Below are positions 56,488 through 64,000 of a stretch of 64,000 nucleotides of DNA, in pieces; positions within the stretch are counted from its first letter, which is position 1; every line of letters starts with the position of its first letter. Under the pieces are notes generated by a model. That model did not search any database, was not told the DNA's origin, and saw only the letters and a program-made list of their open reading frames with translations. The position numbers were made by a program, and so were the translations under genes. Source of the stretch: JAPPHA01 sp963662705 (GTDB lineage Bacteria > Pseudomonadota > Alphaproteobacteria > Rhodobacterales > Rhodobacteraceae); contig OY759767.1 in the NCBI GenBank assembly GCA_963662705.2, positions 3,224,001-3,288,000 on the forward strand, in the 5' to 3' direction.

Positions 56488-57234
56488 ATGCCGGGAAGCA
56501 CAGGACATTCCGAAGGTGGAAAGGCTCCAGAGGTCGAAATCCGCCCTTCCGCAACCGTGATCATCGTCAGGGATTCTGGGGCTTTCCCCAGCGTACTAAT
56601 GGGGCAGCGCAGCCGTTCCGCTGTATTCATGCCATCCAAGTTCGTCTTTCCGGGTGGAGCGGTCGATCCTTCCGATCGACTTGTTTCCCTGTCCTGGCAC
56701 GGATGCGACCCGTCGCTGGACAAGCTTGGGCTCGAGGCGGGCGACCTTGACCCCGGAGCCATCGTACTCGCGGGCATTCGCGAGGTCTGGGAGGAAACCG
56801 GCCTGAAGCTGGCGGTTCACGAGGTCGAGACAAACAGGCAAGGATTCGGAGTGAACCTGCACGATCCGTCCGGCGGACCAATTCCCGCGTGCTGGACCGA
56901 GTTCTTCGGCCAGGCCGTTGTTCCATCCGCTGCCGGCATGAAATTCATTTTCCGGGCGATCACACCTCCGGGACGGCCTCGCCGGTTCGATGCCCGCTTC
57001 CTCATGGTTGATGCCAGCCATGTCCTGAACGACCTTGACGACTTTTCTCAAGGCTCGGGTGAGCTTTCCCACCTGTCGTGGGTCCCGTTGCACGAGGCCA
57101 CGTCACTCGAGTTGCCGTTCATAACGGAGGTGGTTCTTGCGGAACTCGAAGAAATCCTCTCCAAAGGGGCTACGGGTCGTGGTATCCCGTTCTTCCATCA
57201 TCAGGACGTGCGCTCCTGCGTCAGCCACCTGTAA
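56488..57234 (+). CDS. NUDIX hydrolase
   Basis: 248 residues from ATG 56488 (GAAGG nearby). The Nudix box is recognisable in GAIVLAGIREVWEETGL near residues 90-106, with REVWEETG keeping the metal-binding glutamates, though the leading part deviates from the strict GX5E start. SKFVFPGGAVDP near 51 is typical of Nudix. Such enzymes hydrolyse nucleoside diphosphate-linked compounds, CoA derivatives being common for this longer type. It is convergent with nothing and directly precedes the MocR-type regulator gene. Confidence 0.82.
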   Translation: MPGSTGHSEGGKAPEVEIRPSATVIIVRDSGAFPSVLMGQRSRSAVFMPSKFVFPGGAVDPSDRLVSLSWHGCDPSLDKLGLEAGDLDPGAIVLAGIREVWEETGLKLAVHEVETNRQGFGVNLHDPSGGPIPACWTEFFGQAVVPSAAGMKFIFRAITPPGRPRRFDARFLMVDASHVLNDLDDFSQGSGELSHLSWVPLHEATSLELPFITEVVLAELEEILSKGATGRGIPFFHHQDVRSCVSHL

Positions 57235-57318
57235 GGCACGCAGCCGCGGTGGCGGCGAGCGTGCGTGTCCGGTCCCCTCAGTGACCCCGAAAATCCGGGT
57301 TTCGGACGGAAACGTGCC

Positions 57319-58806
57319 ATGACGATCTCGGAAGAATCCTTTTTTCTTCACGCCGGATACCGGGGAACGCTCCAGAGTCAGATCCGCCAGCAGATCGCGA
57401 CTGCCGTTGTTCAGGGGAAATTTCTGCCCGGCGAGCGCCTGCCTTCAAGCCGCAAGCTGGCCGTACATCTCGGGATTTCCAGGATAACGGTCACGCTGGC
57501 CTACCAGGACCTGATTGCCGACGGTTACCTGGATTCGCGGCAGAGATCGGGAATCTTCGTGGCGAAAGATGCGCCGAAGACGGATTTTCCGGGCACGGGC
57601 ATCGAGTCCCGGGACACTGTTCGGTGGGACGACGCCCTGTGCAGACGGTACACCGGCGCGCGGCTCGTCAGGAAAGTCGAAGACTGGCGGCGATTTCGCT
57701 ACCCTTTCGTGTACGGCCAGGCGGACCCGGAGTTGTTCAGCCATTCGCAATGGCGCCAGTGCGCGCTCCAGACGCTCGGGAAGCGCGAATTCGACAACCT
57801 CGCGTCCGACCTTGCCGAACGCGACGACCCCGAACTGGTCGCCTATATTGCCCGGCAAACCCTGCCGCGCAGGGGAATCCTTGCCAGACCCGAGCAGATT
57901 CTCGTGACGGCGGGCGCTCAAAACGCGCTCTGGACGATTGCCCAACTCCTGCTGGGGCCGGGGCGGATCGCGGTACACGAAAACCCCGGATACCCGGACC
58001 TGCGGGAGATCATCCGCCTTTCGAACTGTATCCTGGCGCCACAGGACGTCGATTCCTCCGGGCTCGATCCGTCAGAAATCCCCGACCAGGCAGACGTTGT
58101 TTTCACGACCCCCAGCCACCAGGCGCCGACAGCCGCGACGATGCCGATGGAACGCAGGCGCGACCTGCTCGCTTCGGCCCGTGAAAGGGACTTCATCGTT
58201 GTCGAGGATGACTACGAATTCGAAATGAGTTTCCTGGGCTCGCCACTTCCAGCCCTCAAATCTCTCGATGAGGACGGCCGGGTCATCTACGTGGGGAGCT
58301 TTTCGAAATCGCTGTTTCCGGGCCTCCGGTTGGGGTTCCTGGTTGCCTCCGAACCCCTGATCCGGGAGGCCCGGGCGCTGCGGACGACCGTTCTCAGGCA
58401 CTTGCCCGGCCACATTCAAAGAACGACAGCGCGATTCCTGGCCCTGGGTCACTACGATGCGCTGATTTCGCGCATGAAGGACGCGTACTGCTCCCGCCAC
58501 CAGGTCATGCTCGACGCCATCTGGAATCATGATCTGGAGATCGCGGGGAACGGCGGTTTTGGCGGATCGAGCTTCTGGATGCGTGCGCCGTCCGGGATCG
58601 ATACCGACAATCTTGCGACAATGCTCGAACCCAGGGGCGTTCTGATCGAGCCCGGTGAGCCGTTTTTCTCCGGCCACTCGATTCCCCGGAACTATTATCG
58701 TCTCGCCTATTCCTCGATTCACGAGAAACGAATTCCCGAAGGTATAAGGTTGATCCGTTCCGAAATCGATTCGCACCTCGCCGGCGCCGAAATTCCTCGC
58801 CGGTAG
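57319..58806 (+). CDS. MocR/GabR-type transcriptional regulator (GntR HTH fused to aminotransferase fold)
   Basis: 495 residues from ATG 57319. Residues 1-75 are a winged HTH of the GntR type (LPSSRKLAVHLGISRITVTLAYQDL). Residues about 110-490 form a fold-type I aminotransferase domain, with TAGAQNALWTIAQLLLGPG near 202, EDDYEFEM near 297 and VGSFSKSLFPGLRLGF near 324, whose Lys (about 329) would hold PLP. MocR proteins usually sense an amine or amino-acid-derived ligand through PLP. It sits next to the minus-strand transporter/ligase operon, which is a plausible target. Confidence 0.92.
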   Translation: MTISEESFFLHAGYRGTLQSQIRQQIATAVVQGKFLPGERLPSSRKLAVHLGISRITVTLAYQDLIADGYLDSRQRSGIFVAKDAPKTDFPGTGIESRDTVRWDDALCRRYTGARLVRKVEDWRRFRYPFVYGQADPELFSHSQWRQCALQTLGKREFDNLASDLAERDDPELVAYIARQTLPRRGILARPEQILVTAGAQNALWTIAQLLLGPGRIAVHENPGYPDLREIIRLSNCILAPQDVDSSGLDPSEIPDQADVVFTTPSHQAPTAATMPMERRRDLLASARERDFIVVEDDYEFEMSFLGSPLPALKSLDEDGRVIYVGSFSKSLFPGLRLGFLVASEPLIREARALRTTVLRHLPGHIQRTTARFLALGHYDALISRMKDAYCSRHQVMLDAIWNHDLEIAGNGGFGGSSFWMRAPSGIDTDNLATMLEPRGVLIEPGEPFFSGHSIPRNYYRLAYSSIHEKRIPEGIRLIRSEIDSHLAGAEIPRR

Positions 58807-58979
58807 GCGCCGCACGGCGGAAACCTTCACGTTCGACCGGCGAGGTTTACCTGCACGGAAAGCCGATCAGGATTTCCCGTCTCGACAGTCACGGTGAGTT
58901 CCGGAAATCGTGGCCCCGGGCCATTCGCCGCAACATCGCATTCAGCGGGTCGGTCGGGATGAGATGCTGTATCGCCTTA

Positions 58980-59409
58980 TCAGGCAACGGGATTCGTCCA
59001 GCGCAACCCCGGGAACCTGGTCATGTCGGCATGGGTCGAGTGAAGCTCTGCCTGGTGCTCGATCGCAAGTGCGGAGAGATACGCGTTCGTGGTTGGATTG
59101 CCGGCCGCCCCCACCCTCCCGAGGAGGTCGAACAGGATTTCGGCATGGCGGTCCCCCAGGGTGGATGAGAAATACCTGAGGACGAACGGGCCAGGACGTT
59201 GCACGGGAGATGGTGCGACTCGCTTCGAGAGGATTATCGAGTATTCCGGGATTGGTTGCGATGCGGATGAATCCCGGGATCGCCACCCAGGGAAAACCGA
59301 CGGTGCCGGTTCCGTTCAGCAGTTCTTCCCGCCAATTTCGTGCCGCCTCGTGCTTGCGGGACCGGGAATGATGGGCCTACACCAACAGATTGATGTCAGG
59401 AATGATCAA
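58980..59409 (-). pseudogene. vapC: VapC-type PIN toxin, inactivated by a stop and a frameshift
   Basis: Starting from TTG 59409 the text is MIIPDINLLV (PIN opening with the first Asp), then TAG where a Tyr codon is expected. The next part (RNWREELLNGTGTVGFPWVAIPGF) is good PIN sequence. At a five-G run near 59150 the frame changes and continues with HAEILFDLLGRVGAAGNPTT, then LSALAIEHQAELHSTHADM and FPGLRW, including later acidic residues. The gene is cut from its antitoxin by an IS630-type insertion; before it, TTGA would have overlapped the antitoxin stop. Confidence 0.8.
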
Positions 59410-59416
59410 CGACCTA

Positions 59417-60068
59417 GTATCCTGACAGCATAGAAACGATGATGTTTCGATTGTAGCCTGAGGCGGTTCCCCTGTCAGCCGGGCGTGTATATTGTCCGCA
59501 ACAATGACAAGCAATAATCCTTCCGGGCAGGTGGGCAGCCGCCGCGGACGGTGGTTCAGCGGCGAATTCAGCGCTGGTCCCGGGAGCATTTCAGAGGCAG
59601 CGGCAGGCAATGAATTCGACAGGCAGAATAATCTGAAAGGTCCGGCTTGAGAAGGACGAACGCAGGCAAGGAGATGCTGGACAGCGGCAAGGGTTCCAAA
59701 GGGCGCGCCGCCGCCGGGCACACATTCCGCTTCTGTCTGACGAGAGCCGCCCCGACGGGGCGGCCTCAGCGACGCGGAGATCGCCGAGGTTCTCAAGATC
59801 GAGACCACGACGGCGGAGCAGGTGCGCAAGCAGTGCGTAAAGAAGGGGCTTGAGGCAGCATAGGAATGCAAGGTTCAGGTGAACCGCAAGAAACGCCTTC
59901 TTGACGGCGATGGCGAGGCCAGGCTGACCATGCTGGCCTGTTCGAAACCTCCGCATGGCAGTAACACCGCAACGTTTCCGCGAAACCCGCCAATTGGCAG
60001 TTCCGGACCGAGGTCGCCCGCATCAAGCTGAAGTCACTGCTTCCATCAATTCAATGATGTCAGGATAC
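59417..60068 (+). mobile_element. IS630-family element, degenerate (652 bp)
   Basis: The ends are GTATCCTGACA (59417-59427) and its complement TGTCAGGATAC (60058-60068), an 11-bp perfect repeat. TA lies directly outside each end (59415-59416, 60069-60070), each inside a CTAG context, as expected for IS630/Tc1-mariner insertion. The interior still encodes the start of a transposase but is shorter than a full IS630. It separates an antitoxin gene from its toxin gene. Confidence 0.85.
59770..60050 (+). pseudogene. IS630-family transposase N-terminal remnant
   Basis: The frame with LSDAEIAEVLKIETTTAEQV and RKQCVKKGLEAA is the N-terminal HTH of IS630 transposases, ending at a stop. After it comes RKKRLLDGDGEARLTMLACS, again typical, in another phase. 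The catalytic DDE domain is missing. Confidence 0.75.
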
Positions 60069-60320
60069 TAGCTTTCGAGCAAACTCATTTGCCTCCATCT
60101 CATCGAAAAGCTGATTGAGCCGATCCGGGTCGATTCCAGGTTGGAAGCCGGAGGCATGAGGCTCCATCTTCAAGCGTGAAACTCGTTGCGGTTTGCTGCT
60201 CATGCCGAGACCAACGCGCAACGCGTCGTTCACGACGGCCTTCATACCTCTGCTTCTGCGTCTGGTTTCCCGCTCAAGGAGTTGTTCGACCTCCGGGTCG
60301 ATCGTGAGTGTATTTCGCAT
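60060..60320 (-). CDS. vapB: VapB-type antitoxin, C-terminus altered by IS insertion
   Basis: 86 residues from ATG 60320 (GAGGATG upstream). MRNTLTIDPEVEQLLERETRRR is a typical ribbon-helix-helix-like antitoxin opening; VNDALRVGLGMS follows near residue 35. The last codons (KLVS) come from the IS630 inverted repeat. With the element removed, the reading would end KLGR and a stop that overlaps a TTG start of the PIN gene, i.e. a coupled vapBC operon. The antitoxin itself looks nearly whole and may still be made although its toxin is dead. Confidence 0.82.
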   Translation of the reverse strand: MRNTLTIDPEVEQLLERETRRRSRGMKAVVNDALRVGLGMSSKPQRVSRLKMEPHASGFQPGIDPDRLNQLFDEMEANEFARKLVS

Positions 60321-60564
60321 GGATAACATCCTCACGCACTCGACTATTGATGTCATGAATTCCAAAAACGAGCTACGGGAGGCGGTCGTCCGCGCCAATC
60401 GTTTGTTCGCCTGTTGACCGGCGGTTCGGGTACGTTCGTCGTTCGGTCAGTTCAAATTGGTCGGACGTGAACACGGAACACCAGCGCCGGGTTCACTGGG
60501 CTGTTGCATGGCTCGATACACTATAATTGACGGGATGAATCCAGCGACAATCAAGACACGTGAT

Positions 60565-60760
60565 TTATTCCGCAAAGAGCGCAACATCTGCACCTGCCGC
60601 CCGGAAACGGCCCAAGCTGCCGTGAAGCGCACGAAGCAGGATGCCCCGTGCGCCGTTCATGTCCCGGTCAACGATGATCGTGCCGTCCGAGACCGTCTTT
60701 GAGCCACCAGGCTCCTGCGCGACAACGCCGTCCCGCATCTACAGGCTTGCCGCCCCTTTA
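60565..60760 (-). pseudogene. TnpB C-terminal remnant
   Basis: Minus-strand text GGSKTVSDGTIIVDRDMNGA and RGILLRALHGSL ends at a TAA at 60565. LGGSKTF...DRDVNGARNILLRAL is a conserved C-terminal phrase of TnpB/OrfB proteins, holding the last RuvC Asp. The zinc-finger cysteines are absent and nothing recognisable precedes it, so this is only the tail of a second TnpB-type gene. Confidence 0.6.
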
Positions 60761-61341
60761 CGCAAAGTCGCCCTGACGGTCTCCCAGGGCGGCCTCAGCC
60801 ACGCGCTCGACCTCGCCCCGCGCCAGAAGCGCGAGCGGCTCCGCTCCGTCGAGCGACGGTCGGGGCGTGGTCAGCCAGACCCACGCAGCGTAGCCATCGG
60901 CGAACAGCGCGGTCACGCGGTCGAGATCTGCCACCACGATGCGAAGCTTCCCTGCGGTAGCTGGGCGAGGCTGCGGACGACGATGTCAATGTCAACGTCG
61001 CGACCGAGATGATGGCGTCGAGATTTGAGTGCTTCAGCCTGCGCCTGCCCTCGGTTCGAACTGCCAAGAATTCCTTGGTAGTTGCGTCCTCCTTCCACGT
61101 ACGCTTCAAGGGCGCTGACCTTGGGCGAGTGCCTCACGATGATCCGCAAGCTGCCCGGCCATACCCAGGTTCAGACAACTGCTCGATAAGCGCATCTGGC
61201 GCGGGACGCGATCCAGACCGCCGCAGTCAAGATCACTGAGAGCGTCGGCGGGCATCTGTCGGGAGAGCAGGAACCTGACAGATCGTTGCTTCCCGAGTGA
61301 ACTTGATCGACGCTCGGACCCGCGTGTCAGTCTACAGCCCC
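60761..61341. other. Region without a recognised gene
   Basis: About 580 bp between the TnpB tail and the second toxin-antitoxin promoter. Minus-strand frames near 60795-61149 overlap and none shows a known motif. Probably more mobile-element debris. Confidence 0.35.
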
Positions 61342-61378
61342 TTGACATTTGATGCGATTGCTTCATTTACTTCATTTA
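61342..61378 (+). promoter_or_regulatory. Promoter/operator of the second toxin-antitoxin locus
   Basis: TTGACA at 61342-61347 is a perfect -35 hexamer. 14 bp later CTTCATTTA occurs twice in tandem (61361-61369 and 61370-61378) in the AT-rich -10 region. Tandem repeats over the promoter fit autorepression by the antitoxin that follows. Confidence 0.55.
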
Positions 61379-61421
61379 TATATCTTGACTCCATGGGATC
61401 ACGCCCTCCAAGGAGGCATAC

Positions 61422-61886
61422 ATGAACACGTTGGCTCATCGGCAGCTCCCGCCGACACCTCGGGATGCTGCGATCGCACGAAGCACCTACGAAGCTCTGT
61501 CTCCTTACGGCGGAACGGACCGGCCCTTGAAGCTGCGCGTCAGAGACAGCAAACACGAACAACTGATCGATCTCCCGGCCGGTGCGGTCGACCTCCTCAT
61601 GCATGTCTTGGAAGCCATGGCCGCGGGTCAGGGCGTGACGCTCATTCCGGAAAGCGCTGAGCTCACAACCGTCCAGGCGGCCGACGTGCTGAACGTCTCC
61701 CGTCCGTTCCTCATCAAGCTCCTCGACCAGAAGGTCATCCCGCATCGGAAGGTTGGCAAGCACCGCCGGATTCGCATGGAAGACGTCATGGCCTACAAAA
61801 ACGCCATCGACCGTGAACGCGAGCAGGTGCTCGACCAGCTGGCCCGTGAGGCCCAGGCTCATGACATGGGATATGGCGCCCGGTGA
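61422..61886 (+). CDS. Excisionase-like HTH protein, probable antitoxin
   Basis: 154 residues from ATG 61422, with an excellent AAGGAGG site. Residues about 80-135 are an excisionase-type winged HTH: LTTVQAADVLNVSRPFLIKL then GKHRRIRMEDVMAYK. The N-terminal half is a less common addition (LPAGAVDLLMHVLEAMAAG). The stop overlaps the next start as GTGA. Such HTH genes coupled to PIN genes are known as antitoxin-toxin pairs, and the tandem-repeat promoter supports self-regulation. Confidence 0.8.
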   Translation: MNTLAHRQLPPTPRDAAIARSTYEALSPYGGTDRPLKLRVRDSKHEQLIDLPAGAVDLLMHVLEAMAAGQGVTLIPESAELTTVQAADVLNVSRPFLIKLLDQKVIPHRKVGKHRRIRMEDVMAYKNAIDREREQVLDQLAREAQAHDMGYGAR

Positions 61887-62454
61887 CGGGCTTCACCGCT
61901 CTTCTTGACGCCAACATTCTCTATCCCGCACCAATGCGGGATATTTTTCTGCAAATGGCGGCTGACGATGTCTTTCGCGCCAAATGGACCGAAGACATCC
62001 ATCGGGAGTGGATCGACGCCCTGATCCGCAACGAACCGCACCGTGACCGAGCAACCTTGGAGCACACCCGCCGTCTCATGGACCGGGGGCCACGCGGGAC
62101 TGTCTGGTCACCGGATACGAACCGCTGATCCCTGCGCTCAACCTTCCTGACCCCGACGACCGTCATGTCCTCGCTGCGGCAATCGCCGGGCACTGTGACG
62201 TGATCGTTACCTGCAATCTGCGAGACTTTCCAGAAGACGCAGTGATGCCCTACGGCATCGAAGTCCTGCACCCCGATACCTTTCTGTCAAATCACCTTGA
62301 CCTGATGCCAGACCCTTTCTGCGAAGCAGTGCGCAAGATACGAGAGCGGCTGGTGGCGCCACCCATCTCCGTCCAAGACTATCTCACCATCCTTGCTGGG
62401 CTGGAACTCATCGCCACCGCCGCTGAATTGGCTCGGTATTCGGAACGACTGTGA
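61883..62454 (+). pseudogene. PIN-domain toxin with a frameshift
   Basis: From GTG 61883 the text TGFTALLDANILYPAPMRDI is a clear PIN start. At a five-G run near 62086 the frame is lost and stops at 62128. In another frame it continues without a break as RDCLVTGYEPLIPALNLPD, then PDDRHVLAAAIAGHCDVIV and NLRDFP, the second acidic motifs of PIN nucleases. One missing G restores a 190-residue toxin. This could be true decay or a homopolymer sequencing error. Confidence 0.82.
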
Positions 62455-62490
62455 ATATCATGATCCCTGCTCTCAAGCGCTTTTCGACGA

Positions 62491-63027
62491 ATGGCTGAGA
62501 CTTGGCCACGCGCTCGTCGCGGCAAAATAAAGAAGAACGATCCGTATACGAAATTCGATGCATTGGCGGCTCGTCGTGCTCTACGCGATGCGTATCGGGC
62601 CAGGAACGAATTCTCTGCCGCACTCTTGTCTAAGAATTTAGCAATAATCCGACTTCGGTGGATAACGGCCATTACAATTCTCAGGGCGGTCGGTCACACA
62701 TTGCTAAATATTGATGCATCACGATCTCCCGCCCTCCGATCGGCAATCGACACTGCTTGGAATGACTGGATAACCCACCGATTTCAACACCTCATATTTC
62801 ACGAATTTATCGAAAAAGAACGGAATACAATTCTCAAAGAGTACCGCACCTCATTGTTTTCTTTACCGCCTCAAAAGTCCAAGTCTTCGGATGCCACAGA
62901 ATTTTACTCATCCATATTGATTGGAGACAAATCGTATTCTGCCTTGGAGGCCCTTAACGCATCCATAAGATGGTGGGAGACTCAACTAGACCACATTGAG
63001 TTTCAGGCAGGTCGTCCAGACACGTAA
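62491..63027 (+). CDS. Unknown protein, AT-richer than its surroundings
   Basis: 178 residues of helical, charged sequence with no motif I know (ALLSKNLAIIRLRWITAITI near residue 45; FHEFIEKERNTILKEYRTS near 102). No signal peptide or membrane segment is obvious. Base composition is clearly lower in GC than neighbours, which suggests recent transfer. It follows the PIN toxin gene by 36 bp. Because it sits in a toxin-antitoxin patch it may belong to the same acquired segment. Confidence 0.55.
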   Translation: MAETWPRARRGKIKKNDPYTKFDALAARRALRDAYRARNEFSAALLSKNLAIIRLRWITAITILRAVGHTLLNIDASRSPALRSAIDTAWNDWITHRFQHLIFHEFIEKERNTILKEYRTSLFSLPPQKSKSSDATEFYSSILIGDKSYSALEALNASIRWWETQLDHIEFQAGRPDT

Positions 63028-63866
63028 AGTGTCATCACTCGCAGCTTCAACACCGACAATCGAGATGAAGACTGCGTTCGGCCACGCCCTCTTGACCGAG
63101 AAAGCGAGCCAAACGGCACCGATGGCCCACGATGGCGTCCCATTATTCAATGCCACCACACCGCAGCCGGCGCTAGATGGCGGACGCCGACTAAGGTCTA
63201 CCAGGGCGAGTCTGCCTTGGGTACCTTCCGCCAAGACCCTGTCCCATGAACGCGTCCTGCTGGAGTAGGCCTCGTTGGCGATGACAAGCCGCTTGCCGGA
63301 CTTCCACCACATCCAGGCCAGCGTCCACCTGAACCCGTAGTGGGCCAGGCCCGGTATCGGGCGCTCGATGTCGTTGGGAAGTGGGCCAAAAACCAAATGT
63401 CAGCGCGTGACCCCGGTGCCAGTTGCCTGATTCGTCGCAGTATCACGCGGAAACCCTCGAACGGCGTTGGCGGCACGTCATCGCCGGACACCAGACGCCA
63501 CCCCAGAAAATGACTTCCAGAACCTCCCGTTCTTCGGTAACATTCTTGATGAGGCAACGGATCCATCGAAAGTAACACTTTACGTGACGCAATACGGACT
63601 GCCACATTGATTGCCGTGCGGCATGGCTGCCCGCCGCCTCCGGGAGGCGTGCCGCCGGGGACCTGGAATCCGGTATGTCCGACGCGGCGGGATCGGGTTG
63701 GCGCGGCCGGGAGACGCGGCGTCGGGCGCCGCGAACGACCGGATTGGACGATGCCTTCGCGTTGTGCCGACGCGGAGAGGAAGCCAGCGGACGGCGGCGA
63801 ACGGCACAGGTTTGAAACCGTCCGGCTTGGCTGCAATGACGGTGGAAGGCAGACAGAGGGTTGGCA
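63028..63866. other. Region without a confident gene
   Basis: About 840 bp. On the minus strand near 63280-63330 the text GKRLVIANEAYSSRT resembles the EAYSSQT phrase of TnpB proteins, but no other TnpB motif is in place. Other open frames look like shadows. Probably further mobile-element debris. Confidence 0.3.
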
Positions 63867-64000
63867 ATGATCCGGAAGCGGGAAATGTCGGACTGGCCGG
63901 GCGCTGTAGAGTCGGTGCTACCGATGCTGGATGCGGAGAGTCTTCGGGCGCTGAGGGACGGTGCGCCGCCGGACAACCCTGCGTTGCGCGTCTCGTCCGA
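63867..64000 (+). CDS. Start of an unrecognised gene, cut by the window edge
   Basis: ATG 63867 follows GAGGG, and 44 codons are open to the right edge, beginning MIRKREMSDWPGAVESVLPM. Ribosome site and a clean frame support a real gene, but too little is visible to assign a family. Confidence 0.4.
   Translation, partial: MIRKREMSDWPGAVESVLPMLDAESLRALRDGAPPDNPALRVSS

Noticed and set aside
62986..63396. Possible third TnpB remnant
   Set aside because: Only one phrase (NEAYSSRT) fits; the zinc-finger and DRDVNAA parts cannot be found in any frame.
1..64000. tRNA or rRNA genes
   Set aside because: No tRNA-like T-loop plus acceptor pairing or rRNA sequence was recognised on either strand; a tRNAscan/Infernal run would be decisive.

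Overview
The window reads as a GC-rich alphaproteobacterial chromosome, probably from the Rhodobacterales/Rhodospirillales side of the class. The support is two TRAP carboxylate-type transporters, a DUF2125-type protein, an ExbB/MotA-like protein and many short-chain catabolic genes. Mobile-element fossils and interrupted genes are unusually dense. Ankyrin-repeat genes, a contact-dependent-inhibition (two-partner secretion) locus and broken toxin-antitoxin modules sit among them. This suits a host- or surface-associated bacterium undergoing genome decay, but that lifestyle is inference.

Layout. 0-2.8 kb: the start of an ExbB/MotA-like gene, chaC, a DUF2125-like gene and an IS66 fossil. 2.9-6 kb: a TRAP transporter operon (dctP-dctQ-dctM) behind a readable promoter with tandem operator-like repeats. 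6.1-8.2 kb: a TnpB fossil, then a PLP histidine decarboxylase with a tandem-ACT protein. 8.36-10.47 kb: an intact IS1634-type element with 6-bp target duplications, inserted upstream of the decarboxylase. 10.9-13.6 kb: a TfoX-N protein and an MsbA-like ABC exporter.

14-21 kb looks like a partly dismantled defence or DNA-processing island: a phosphoribosyltransferase, a single-chain type IIG/ISP-like restriction-modification enzyme, an SbcD-like nuclease stopped by one nonsense codon and an SbcC/YhaN-like ATPase cut to its first 165 residues. 21-34 kb is catabolic: a GH4 glycosidase, a frameshifted VOC protein, a cytochrome P450, a tightly overlapping operon (NicX-like ring-cleaving dioxygenase, alpha/beta hydrolase, acyl-CoA dehydrogenase, acyl-CoA ligase), another hydrolase, a group II decarboxylase and an IlvD/EDD sugar-acid dehydratase.

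34-39 kb holds two tandem copies of a module made of an IS4-type transposase remnant plus an ankyrin-repeat gene. Copy 1 carries a 163-bp MITE-like insertion with 9-bp target duplications that rewrites the protein's C-terminus; copy 2 preserves the empty site. 40.5-48.1 kb is a CdiB/CdiA-like pair on the minus strand whose exoprotein ends in a WHH-type HNH nuclease toxin, with no convincing immunity gene. A third IS4 remnant and a DUF4338 (DruA-like) fossil follow.

50.5-56.2 kb is a minus-strand operon (TRAP dctQ-dctM-dctP, glutamine-synthetase-like ligase, iron alcohol dehydrogenase). It is opposed by a NUDIX gene and a MocR/GabR-type regulator that may control it. 59-62.5 kb holds two wrecked toxin-antitoxin loci: a vapBC pair split by an IS630-type element, and an excisionase-like antitoxin with a frameshifted PIN toxin. 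The right edge has an AT-richer orphan gene and the start of an unknown gene.
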